The notes below the pieces were generated by a model. The model saw only the letters and a program-made list of their open reading frames with translations, was not told the origin of the DNA and ran no database searches. From CBDCWA01 sp046048295 (GTDB lineage Bacteria; Pseudomonadota; Alphaproteobacteria; Rhizobiales; Hyphomicrobiaceae), in assembly GCA_046048295.1 (NCBI GenBank), contig JBJOGJ010000084.1, forward strand, positions 1 to 14,515: a stretch of DNA of 14,515 bases. Reading direction: 5' to 3'. Numbering within the stretch: position 1 is the first letter of the stretch; every line of letters begins with the position of its first letter. Made by a program: the position numbers and the translations under genes. Below are positions 1 through 6,518 of the stretch, one piece after another.

Positions 1-2
1 AA

Positions 3-1334
3 CCATTCCGGACTCGGGTAAAGATCAAGACCGAGGCTCATTTACCGGACGATCTGACCGCTATCCGCGGCGTCGACAAGTCATTGGCTGCCCAACTCGC
101 GGGCCTCGGGATCACCCGGTTCCGACAAATTGCAGAATGGGAGCCTCAACACGTTCGTGAGGTCAGCGAGAAGCTCGGCCTCGGGCGCAAGATCAGTCGC
201 CAGAACTGGATCGAGCAGGCAGCAGTGCTGGCGGCGGTCGATGCCATCGGGCTACCGACCTCAAGTGTGCGCGAGGCAGTGTCAAACGCGGAGGTTTGCG
301 CCGCTCCCAATGGTCATGCAGCGATCCCCGAGCCGGCGCGTCGTCCTGAGCCGGTGACACAGCCTTCCTCCGGGCTCGATGCCACAGCTGCAGACGCCGG
401 TGCGTCATGCGAACCAACTGGTGCGCAGGTCAGCCTTTCCCGACCTTCGCCTGCTGAACCCGATTCATCGGAGGCAGCGATTGCGGTACCTGTCGACAGG
501 CTGAGACTCATCGATGGCCTCGACGAGACGGCGGAAAGGTTGCTCAACGAGGGCGGCATCACATCCTGGAGGCAGATCGCTGAATGGAGCGCGCAAGACG
601 TCGCGGACTGGCAGCAAAAGATCGGCGGAAGCGTGCAGATCACGAAGACCGGATGGATTGAGCAAGCCGCCATCCTCTCTGCGGGGCAACTGACAAGGTA
701 TGCGGAAGAAGAACTGGCGGGCACCGGAACACTGGACGAGCAGCAAGCCGGCAGCAAGGTCCACGCTGTCCGCCGGCGCCCCAGCCTACTCGCCCGGCTG
801 AAAGTCATCGACCCCACGAACGAAGACACCGGTACCCTGTCAGAAACGGAGCACGGCAACAGCAGCGGCCCGCAGCCACCGGTACTCCCCAACAAGGATT
901 ACGACGCCAGCCTCAAGGCACTTGTGGCCCGCGCAGACCAGCATCTACGGCAGAATCGCTCCGCCCATCCTCATGTACCGGTCACGGCCATGACTGCAGC
1001 CGTGAGGGAACCCGCGCCTGAGCCTCAGGCGGATGAAGCCGCAGCCGAACGCCTCGCTGCAGGCTCCGGGGCGCCACCGCCTGGCCGCACGCTGCGCAAC
1101 AGGCTCGACAGACTTAGGGTGCGGCCGAGGTTCGATGCCAAGTCATACGCGGCCTACCGAGGCACGCCCGAGGAGGCGATGGTGGAGATCGTGCGGCGGG
1201 AGGATGCCGATGCCGCGACGCCCGACGCCAACACCGACGTCGCCCCGAAGGATCGGACCGAATCGTCGGTCCAGACTTCCAGCCGTCTCCTTCGCCTCTT
1301 GAATTCGCTGCGTGGCGCCAAGGCTGGTGCCTAG
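3..1334 (+). CDS. Tandem helix-hairpin-helix domain protein (5' partial)
   Basis: The frame is open from the left edge, so the true start lies outside. A TTG at 84 is only an internal codon, because the first HhH module already begins near position 48. Two related modules are visible, one at about 48-236 and one at about 495-683. Each has a hairpin ('IRGVD' or 'IDGLD'), then 'GIT..RQIAEW', then a tail ending 'WIEQAA.L'. This matches the C-terminal HhH module of proteins described as flap-endonuclease-1-like or L21-associated (COG3743-like). Such modules bind DNA or proteins without sequence specificity. The linker between modules and the stretch after the second are Ala/Pro/Glu-rich and probably disordered. 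A basic and aromatic segment near 1090-1200 ('RLRVRPRFDAKSYAAYRG') looks conserved. No nuclease active site is visible in the part seen. The family is fairly sure; the function is unknown. Confidence 0.75.
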   Translation, partial: PFRTRVKIKTEAHLPDDLTAIRGVDKSLAAQLAGLGITRFRQIAEWEPQHVREVSEKLGLGRKISRQNWIEQAAVLAAVDAIGLPTSSVREAVSNAEVCAAPNGHAAIPEPARRPEPVTQPSSGLDATAADAGASCEPTGAQVSLSRPSPAEPDSSEAAIAVPVDRLRLIDGLDETAERLLNEGGITSWRQIAEWSAQDVADWQQKIGGSVQITKTGWIEQAAILSAGQLTRYAEEELAGTGTLDEQQAGSKVHAVRRRPSLLARLKVIDPTNEDTGTLSETEHGNSSGPQPPVLPNKDYDASLKALVARADQHLRQNRSAHPHVPVTAMTAAVREPAPEPQADEAAAERLAAGSGAPPPGRTLRNRLDRLRVRPRFDAKSYAAYRGTPEEAMVEIVRREDADAATPDANTDVAPKDRTESSVQTSSRLLRLLNSLRGAKAGA

Positions 1335-1451
1335 CTCGACGCCACGTTGTGCAAGTCCGGTCGGGTAATTCGGTATCTTGCCGATGTTGCCTGAGGTGCT
1401 TGTTGCCAACTCGGGCAAGCCCGTGGCGCGATCCGCGCATCAGGCGGTGAA

Positions 1452-1907
1452 TTAACCCAGGAGACGGCGGAACAGTGACTTCGGGCTTTTCCTTGCTGGC
1501 AGCTTGATCGAGCTCTGCTTTTTCGGGAGAACGCGCATGGGCGAGGTAAACTGAACCCCCATCTCCCGGCCATTCTGCCAGGCTATGCGGCAGTTCACTT
1601 CGACCCTTTCATAGGGCATGAAAAGCCGGAAGGTGTCCGGCAGGTCATCCAGTCTGCCATCGTCCCTGCCGGCTTCGAGTACGAGCATGGCGCCCGATGA
1701 CGACTGATCGGCTATCGTGCAGCGGATGCCGTTCGACTGCCCGCTCATGATGACCTGCCCCATGCGGCGCGTTTCTCGCCGCTGCTCGAACCTGGCTTCC
1801 GCTTGAGCAGCCAAGTTCTTTTGACCGGATGTCTCGCTCAGACGCTGCATCTGTATCTGCTCCACACCTCGAGTGATCGAATGCAGGGCATTGTGACGAG
1901 TACGCAT
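1452..1907 (-). CDS. PilZ domain protein (putative c-di-GMP effector)
   Basis: The 151-residue product carries the two signature motifs of a c-di-GMP-binding PilZ domain. These are RxxxR (R43/R44 to R47/R48, 'RRETRR') and (D/N)xSxxG (D67, S69, G72, 'DQSSSG'). A later beta strand, 'CRIAWQNGREMGVQF', is typical of the fold. No other domain is present, so it is a stand-alone PilZ adaptor, probably cytoplasmic. The C-terminal 25 residues are basic ('KLPARKSPKSLFRR'). The ATG at 1907 has only a weak ribosome site. An ATG at 1850 (M20), with GGAG about 9 nt upstream, is an alternative start and keeps the whole domain. The gene converges on the HhH gene and diverges from the nuclease gene. The target process (motility, exopolysaccharide) cannot be read from the sequence. 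Confidence 0.85.
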   Translation of the reverse strand: MRTRHNALHSITRGVEQIQMQRLSETSGQKNLAAQAEARFEQRRETRRMGQVIMSGQSNGIRCTIADQSSSGAMLVLEAGRDDGRLDDLPDTFRLFMPYERVEVNCRIAWQNGREMGVQFTSPMRVLPKKQSSIKLPARKSPKSLFRRLLG

Positions 1908-2137
1908 TAATTGAAATTTCTCAGTAACGCTAAAACTGTATGTAAACTTTGTGCAAGAATATCTATTATCTATTCTTCATGTCTCACATTACAAATTAGT
2001 TTTCGGCAACTCTTCGAACGCACTTTCGGCGTTTCTATTGCTCATGCAACGTCCGTCAAAGTATCGACTCAGGATAAACTTCAAAATTCTTGTTTTGCGC
2101 CTTTTATTTGAACCTCGACTCTGTCACCCTACAACCT
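1908..2137. other. AT-rich divergent intergenic spacer
   Basis: This spacer lies between the PilZ gene (leftward) and the nuclease gene (rightward). It is markedly richer in A and T than the surrounding coding DNA and probably holds both promoters. Short ORFs in it (1911-2111 and 1951-2244) lack ribosome sites and recognisable domains, so I take them as spurious. A candidate leftward promoter is listed separately. For the rightward gene I see only weak -35/-10 matches (TTCAAA at 2080, TTTATT at 2103). Confidence 0.6.
1965..1994 (-). promoter_or_regulatory. Candidate sigma70-like promoter for the PilZ gene
   Basis: Read on the minus strand, TTGTAA (1994-1989) is followed after 18 nt by GATAAT (1970-1965). 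This would place the transcription start near 1958, about 50 nt before the ATG at 1907. The -10 box matches 5/6 and the -35 box 4/6, but the spacer is AT-rich, so a chance match is possible. Confidence 0.35.
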
Positions 2138-2842
2138 ATGAGGGCATTATCCAGAGTCTCTACAACTCGTCAAGTGGCAGCCCTGGCGCTCGCGGGACTG
2201 CTTGCTTCATTCGCCACAGTGGCCCCCAGTGCACGCACAGGTAGCGACATAGCGGGAATTGCCCGCGTTATCGACGGTGACACGCTGGAGATCCAAGGCA
2301 TTCGTGTCCGGCTCGAAGGAATCGATGCGCCGGAATCAGACCAGAACTGCGGCGGCCTTGACCGAACCTGGCTTTGCGGCATCGCCGCCACGCAGCTGCT
2401 GGAGAAACTCACCGCACGGTCAGAAGTTCACTGTGTCTCACACGGCACCGACCGCTATCGCCGGATGCTCGGACATTGCCTGGCCAATGGTGTCGACCTC
2501 AACGCGGAAATGGTGCGCAAGGGGATGGCGTGGGCTTTCGTCAGGTACTCCGCGACCTATATCGCCGTGGAAGCGAGCGCCAGGGCGCAGCAGATCGGGA
2601 TCTGGCAAGGTGCTTCACAGCCGGCCTGGGAGTTTCGTGCCCGGCGGTGGCACGTCGCCGAGGCGGAGGCTCCGAAAGGGTGTGCAATCAAGGGCAACAT
2701 TTCACGCAACGGCCACTTCTACCACCTGCCGTGGAGTCCCTTCTATGGCCGCGTCAAGATCAGTCCAGAGCGTGGCGAGCGATGGTTCTGCAGCGAGGCT
2801 GAGGCGCTTGCGGCGGGCTGGCTGCCGGCAGGCGTGCACTGA
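2138..2842 (+). CDS. Secreted thermonuclease (staphylococcal nuclease-like domain)
   Basis: The 234-residue product begins with a Sec signal peptide: a basic n-region with three Arg, then a hydrophobic run 'VAALALAGLLASFATVAP', with cleavage likely after 'SAR' or nearby. The mature part is an SNase (TNase) domain. Equivalents of the S. aureus nuclease metal-binding and catalytic residues are visible: D48 in 'IDGDT', R58, D63 and E66 in 'IDAPE', and R109 in 'DRYRRML'. It should be a Ca2+-dependent phosphodiesterase acting on DNA or RNA outside the cytoplasm. The last ~50 residues ('IKGNIS..GHFYHLP', 'GERWFCSEAEALAAGW') form a conserved tail found in alphaproteobacterial thermonucleases, with Cys and His that may bind metal. 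ATG 2138 is chosen because it starts the signal peptide, although no clear Shine-Dalgarno site precedes it. A TTG at 2090 would add a non-secretory extension. It is unrelated to the catabolic locus and ends 6 nt from the convergent flavoprotein gene. Confidence 0.85.
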   Translation: MRALSRVSTTRQVAALALAGLLASFATVAPSARTGSDIAGIARVIDGDTLEIQGIRVRLEGIDAPESDQNCGGLDRTWLCGIAATQLLEKLTARSEVHCVSHGTDRYRRMLGHCLANGVDLNAEMVRKGMAWAFVRYSATYIAVEASARAQQIGIWQGASQPAWEFRARRWHVAEAEAPKGCAIKGNISRNGHFYHLPWSPFYGRVKISPERGERWFCSEAEALAAGWLPAGVH

Positions 2843-2863
2843 AGCAGCTCAGGCCCCGCCTGC
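2828..2863. terminator. Inverted repeat spanning two convergent stop codons
   Basis: GCAGGCG (2828-2834) is repeated in inverse at 2857-2863 (CGCCTGC), with a 22-nt loop. The stop codons of both convergent genes lie inside it. With only 6 nt between the genes, this is the only candidate for a shared bidirectional terminator. There is no U-tract on either side, so confidence is low. Confidence 0.25.
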
Positions 2864-4435
2864 GGACCGTGCCAAAATTGCGCCGGGCGCCGGCTCGGGA
2901 CGGTGGCCCGACCACGCCACGAACTGATCGGGCCGCACGAGGATGAGCGGGGCACCGTATCGGTTCCGTCCATTGGCGAGCGTGTCGCTGACGATCTTCA
3001 GCGGAATGCCGAGATCGAGTGCAGCGGACTCGAAGGACTGCGCTGCGCCATCCTCGGCTCCGAAGTCGAGAAGTGTGAACCCATACCCCAGCTCCTCGTA
3101 TACGTTCCGGCCCGAACTGAGGAGCTGCGGCGGCAAGTGATGACCGGCGCGGGCCTCGAAGGTGTGCTCGCCGTGGGCGCTACAGCGGCCTCCCGGCGGT
3201 CCGAAAACGATGTCGGAGCCCTCATAGTGCGGTTCGTAAGCGTGCGTGCGGTCGGAATACTCTGATTTCAAAGAAGCCCATGCCCGCTCGAATTCCGCCT
3301 TGTCGTGGTCCGGATTGTAGCGCGCATAGAATTCTCCATCGTGCCTGATCCTGGCGGCGATGAAATCCTCGCCGACGTCCCGGAACACCGGACGGCGCTC
3401 CGCGTCATAGCTGTCGAGAAGCTGCTCGCTGCCCCAGCCTTGCAGCCGCGCGGCCAGTTTCCAGCCGAGATTACGAATGTCCTCGAGACCATTGTTGAGG
3501 CCGAAGCCGCCGTAGGGAGGGTGGCTGTGGGCAGCGTCACCGGCAATGAAGATCCGACCGTCGCGGTAGCGTTCGGCCAACTCGACACGCAGGTCCCAGA
3601 AACCGACGTGATCGAATTCGCAGGCGAACTCGAAGCCGGCCACGCGCTGCAACATGGCGTGGAAATCGAAGTTCTCGCGGGTGGTGTCGCGGGGGACTGG
3701 AGAATGGAAGAACCAGCTTTCACCGACATCGACGCGCCCGAAGAACTGCCAGTAGCCGTTCAGATCCGGGTGCATGACCCTGTATGTCGAGCGCTCCGGA
3801 TAACACTTCAGCTTCTCGTGCAGCTCACGCGAGCGAAAAACGCAGAGCACCATCAACTCGTCGAACGCTGTTCCATCGCGGGGGATGCCCGACTGCTCGC
3901 GCACCACGGAATGCCCGCCGTCACAGCCGACCACGTAGTCCGCCTCGATCACCTCTATGCCGGTTCCGTTCTCGGTAGCGGCATGCACCCGCACGCCTTC
4001 GCGATCCTGCTCGACGCGCGACACCTTCCAGCCGAATCGCGCATCGACGGTGGGCAATGCGGCAACCTTCTCGCGCAGCACCTTTTCCATCTGGTACTGC
4101 GGCAGGCGCTCGTTCTTCTGGAAGTAGTACTGGTTCACGACGCTGCGGCCTTCGCCCACGTGCCAATATGGGCTCAGAAGGTGGCGATAGGAGACGAACT
4201 CGCCGATGGGCGAACTCTTGGGCATGACGCGTGCCGCGCGGATCTCGTCGATCAGGCCCCAGAAGTAGAAATGCTCCAATGAGCGCTGCGTAAGATTCTG
4301 GCCCTTCGGAATGGAGGACAGGCCGACGCGGGCCTCGAAGAGCACTGTCGTAATGCCACGCAGGCCGAGTTCCACTGCGAGGCCCACGCCTACCGGGCCG
4401 CCACCCACAATTACGACCTGACACCGCGCCGGCAT
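2849..4435 (-). CDS. FAD-dependent aromatic monooxygenase (class A, PheA/TfdB/MhpA-like)
   Basis: The 528-residue product has the three motifs of a single-component FAD/NAD(P)H aromatic hydroxylase (FAD_binding_3 family). These are the GxGxxG fold at residues 11-16 ('VVIVGGGPVG'), the DG motif at 168-179 ('VVGCDGGHSVVR'), and the GD motif at 299-300 ('IFIAGDAAHSHPP'). After about residue 395 comes a C-terminal thioredoxin-like domain ending 'LVRPDQFVAWSG', as in phenol and MHP hydroxylases. It would hydroxylate a phenolic or hydroxy-heteroaromatic acid in the cytoplasm. The ATG at 4435 has GGAGGG just upstream. A TTG at 4483 would add 16 residues before the FAD motif and is less likely. It is the last gene of the six-gene leftward operon, 111 nt after the preceding stop. 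The family is sure; the substrate is unknown. Confidence 0.9.
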   Translation of the reverse strand: MPARCQVVIVGGGPVGVGLAVELGLRGITTVLFEARVGLSSIPKGQNLTQRSLEHFYFWGLIDEIRAARVMPKSSPIGEFVSYRHLLSPYWHVGEGRSVVNQYYFQKNERLPQYQMEKVLREKVAALPTVDARFGWKVSRVEQDREGVRVHAATENGTGIEVIEADYVVGCDGGHSVVREQSGIPRDGTAFDELMVLCVFRSRELHEKLKCYPERSTYRVMHPDLNGYWQFFGRVDVGESWFFHSPVPRDTTRENFDFHAMLQRVAGFEFACEFDHVGFWDLRVELAERYRDGRIFIAGDAAHSHPPYGGFGLNNGLEDIRNLGWKLAARLQGWGSEQLLDSYDAERRPVFRDVGEDFIAARIRHDGEFYARYNPDHDKAEFERAWASLKSEYSDRTHAYEPHYEGSDIVFGPPGGRCSAHGEHTFEARAGHHLPPQLLSSGRNVYEELGYGFTLLDFGAEDGAAQSFESAALDLGIPLKIVSDTLANGRNRYGAPLILVRPDQFVAWSGHRPEPAPGAILARSAGGA

Positions 4436-4438
4436 GCT

Positions 4439-4444
4439 CCCTCC
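4439..4444 (-). promoter_or_regulatory. Ribosome binding site of the FAD monooxygenase
   Basis: GGAGGG lies 3 nt before ATG 4435 on the minus strand and favours that start over the upstream TTG at 4483. Confidence 0.6.
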
Positions 4445-4509
4445 ATCGACTTCGACACCCTGCTCACCCCGAACGTTTTCCAACGCGGCGCGAGAAAGTG
4501 CAACCGTGC

Positions 4510-4544
4510 GCCAGGAGAGTGCCGTAAGCGCTGTGGGCCCTGGC
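4510..4544 (-). other. Weak intercistronic inverted repeat
   Basis: GCCAGG at 4510-4515 and CCTGGC at 4539-4544 could pair with a 23-nt loop directly after the stop of HDO protein A. The 111-nt gap is the longest inside the operon, so the hairpin might lower or protect the distal transcript. The arms are only 6 bp, so a chance match is likely. Confidence 0.2.
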
Positions 4545-4546
4545 CA

Positions 4547-5290
4547 TTACGAGGGGTCGGGCAGCTCCAGCATCATGTCGCCCAGGATACCCTTCCATGC
4601 GGCGTCGATCTGCCAACTCTCAATCAAGCCTTCCATCATCAGGTCGAGGTCGGCCGTGGTCCGCGCGCCGAGGCGCGCGATCTCGAGCAACATGTGTGCG
4701 TGCTCGATTTCCACCTCCGAGTGCTCCTTGGCGTTGAGCTGCTTGTGAAAGGGCACGCCAAGCTCCGCTTCGAGTTTCCTGCCCATGCGGTAGGACATGC
4801 CACCCTCAGGCACCCATTCGGACGAATTCGAAACTTCCAGGGCCGAGCAAGCAGAAACAGCCTTGATCCATGGGCTATCCTTCACGAGATGAATCCAGGC
4901 ATAGGTCGCCATCAACGTGCCCTCGCGCGGTTTCGAATTGCGAAAGTCTTCGAGGGTAAGACCGATCTCCCTGCATTCGAGGATCTGAAGAGTATAGTGA
5001 TCGGGCGCGTCGCGCTCGGTATTGCCCTTGAGCTCGTCCTCCTCATGCTCCCAGATCAGCTTTTTCACGCTCATCGGGGCAAGGCCCTGTGCAAAGGCCC
5101 AACAGTCCCGGCGGTTGAGAATCCAATGAGACTTCTGGAGCTCGTACACCTGCATGCGCTCGCGTGTGAGAGGAATCGAGAGTATGCGCCGGTACTGCGG
5201 CGTATCGAACTGTGCGATGGCGCGGCGCCGCACCTCACTGGCAAAGGCCTTCAGGTCGAGCTTGGTGTTGACGGCTTCAGCTGCGCTCAT
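4547..5290 (-). CDS. Haem-oxygenase-like di-iron oxidase family protein A (HDO / PqqC-TenA-like fold)
   Basis: The 247-residue all-helical product belongs to the iron-containing redox / haem-oxygenase-like family (relatives include CADD, UndA, BesC and SznF). Candidate metal ligands occur in the expected order. They are an acidic cluster at 81-86 ('WEHEEDEL'), H98 ('DHYTL'), E152 ('ALEVSNS'), and an HxxxExxH motif at H190, E194 and H197. Known HDO enzymes carry Asp in the HxxxDxxH motif; here it is Glu. Such enzymes use O2 and two irons for decarboxylation, desaturation, N-oxygenation or C-C cleavage. The protein is clearly paralogous to HDO protein B: both share 'LNRRDCW', 'VKKL.WEHEE', 'ALE.SNS' and HxxxExxH. 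ATG 5290 follows GGAGG with ideal spacing, while an upstream ATG at 5329 does not. It lies 39 nt after the Rieske gene. The fold is well supported; the reaction is unknown. Confidence 0.8.
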   Translation of the reverse strand: MSAAEAVNTKLDLKAFASEVRRRAIAQFDTPQYRRILSIPLTRERMQVYELQKSHWILNRRDCWAFAQGLAPMSVKKLIWEHEEDELKGNTERDAPDHYTLQILECREIGLTLEDFRNSKPREGTLMATYAWIHLVKDSPWIKAVSACSALEVSNSSEWVPEGGMSYRMGRKLEAELGVPFHKQLNAKEHSEVEIEHAHMLLEIARLGARTTADLDLMMEGLIESWQIDAAWKGILGDMMLELPDPS

Positions 5291-5295
5291 GGTTT

Positions 5296-5300
5296 CCTCC
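5296..5300 (-). promoter_or_regulatory. Ribosome binding site of HDO protein A
   Basis: GGAGG with 5 nt spacing (AAACC) precedes ATG 5290. It decides this start over the in-frame ATG at 5329, which would overlap the end region of the Rieske gene. Confidence 0.75.
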
Positions 5301-5329
5301 GGGCCTGGTCCTGTCATTGTGTTCTGCAT

Positions 5330-6514
5330 TCAAACCGCCCGTGCTTCACCCGGGCGCGGCATTTCCTGCGCTTCTGCGAGTCGCCGCCATTGCTTTATGG
5401 GTCTATCGGCGACGGCCAACTCCATCTCACGCCAGAAGACCCGCCTCAGAAAGACGATGCCCTGGTCCGACTTGCCGAGGCGCTCGCGTACACGATCAGC
5501 GTTTGCGCCCTGCCCGATGGCGGCGACGTAGTCCTGCGCAGAGGTCAACTGGATGATCCGGTCGTCAGGATAGTCGCCCCGAAGAAGCAGATCGTCGTGA
5601 TGCATGGCAGGGTCGTAGCCACCAACGGTCTCAAAGAATCTGGCGAAGCGTTCGCGCGCCGCCTCGTCTTCGGCATTCAAGGCATAGATACCAAGCCGCA
5701 GAGTGCGGCGCTCATCGACCGGCACGCGCCATACGCAAGTGTCTATCCAGGGATCACCCGGAAGACCCGGAATGACGATGTGGTTGTAGTTCGGGAACGT
5801 CCAGTCGCTGATGCGCACATTGTCGGGACCGCGCTGCGCGATCTGCCTTATGCCGGCGTCCGTCTCCTCGTAAGACAGTGCGGGAATGGCCGCCGTGACG
5901 GCCGCCCCGAACGGGCCGACCTTTCCGGCGTGGTGGACGAAGCTGACGTGTACGGCGTCGAGCGAATTCTCGACGAGCTGGAACCAGTTGCAGGGCCAGA
6001 TCTCCTGGCGTCCGAAGGACACTACACCCGGGCGCTCGAGCGCCGCCTTGCGAGGAAGATCGAACACGGGCGGCTCGCCTTCTCCCATGTATGCGAAGAT
6101 GAGTCCGCCGTACTCGCGCGTCGGATAGCCGGCGATCCGGATCTTCGACGCGGTCTCCGGGCCTTCCGCCGGTGCCTCGGTACATTGGCCGGCACCATCG
6201 AATTTCCAGCCATGATAGATACAGCGAATCTCTTCACCCTGGACCCAGCCGGTGTGCAAAACAGTACACCGATGGGCACAGCGGCCGCCGACGAGATGCA
6301 CCTTGCCGCTATCCCCGCGATAGAGAGTCAACTCCTCTCCCAGTATCTTAACGGGCAAAGCCTTGCCGATATCGAGACGGGCCGACACTGCGACCGGATG
6401 CCAGAAGTGGCGCAGGAGGCGGCCCATGTCGGTGCCAGGTCCGCACTCCGACAGACGTCGCAGACGTTCGGCATGGTGTGATTGCGCGTCGGTTTCGGGC
6501 ATATGCTCGCTCAC
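5330..6514 (-). CDS. Rieske non-haem iron ring-hydroxylating oxygenase, alpha subunit (phthalate dioxygenase type)
   Basis: The 394-residue product has an N-terminal Rieske [2Fe-2S] domain with C79, H81, C98 and H101 (CxH-x16-CxxH, 'CAH...CIYHGW'). The catalytic domain's mononuclear iron site shows D186 as the bridging Asp of the D-x2-H-x4-H motif, with ligands H189 and H194, and probably D328 ('SAQDYV'). The C-terminal pattern ('GQG..ADR..ERLGKSDQGI') fits the one-component-oxygenase branch that includes phthalate 4,5-dioxygenase and aryl demethylases. It would hydroxylate or demethylate an aromatic acid with O2 and electrons from a separate reductase. No reductase or ferredoxin gene is in the window. 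The start is either GTG 6514, 4 nt after the UbiD stop and likely translationally coupled, or ATG 6502. Neither has a strong ribosome site. Confidence 0.92.
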   Translation of the reverse strand: MSEHMPETDAQSHHAERLRRLSECGPGTDMGRLLRHFWHPVAVSARLDIGKALPVKILGEELTLYRGDSGKVHLVGGRCAHRCTVLHTGWVQGEEIRCIYHGWKFDGAGQCTEAPAEGPETASKIRIAGYPTREYGGLIFAYMGEGEPPVFDLPRKAALERPGVVSFGRQEIWPCNWFQLVENSLDAVHVSFVHHAGKVGPFGAAVTAAIPALSYEETDAGIRQIAQRGPDNVRISDWTFPNYNHIVIPGLPGDPWIDTCVWRVPVDERRTLRLGIYALNAEDEAARERFARFFETVGGYDPAMHHDDLLLRGDYPDDRIIQLTSAQDYVAAIGQGANADRVRERLGKSDQGIVFLRRVFWREMELAVADRPIKQWRRLAEAQEMPRPGEARAV

Positions 6515-6518
6515 TGGA

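Noticed and set aside
314..895. A 193-codon Ser-rich open frame on the - strand inside the HhH gene
   Set aside because: The low-complexity composition mirrors the Ala/Glu/Pro-rich sense protein, and no domain is visible.
1335..1451. A possible terminator between the convergent HhH and PilZ genes
   Set aside because: Only short stems are visible (GCGCG-atc-CGCGC near 1426-1438; TTGCC with a partner nearby), with no U-tract, so the evidence is too weak to list.
1911..2244. Short open frames in the AT-rich spacer
   Set aside because: They have no ribosome sites and no domains, and one runs into the nuclease gene in another frame.
3305..4282. A 325-codon open frame on the + strand, antisense to the FAD monooxygenase
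   Set aside because: It is a shadow of a strongly supported gene and has no motifs or ribosome site of its own.
4694..6481. A 595-codon open frame on the + strand, antisense to HDO protein A and the Rieske gene
   Set aside because: It crosses two well-supported genes, shows no recognisable domain, and is explained by GC-rich codon use leaving the opposite strand free of stops.
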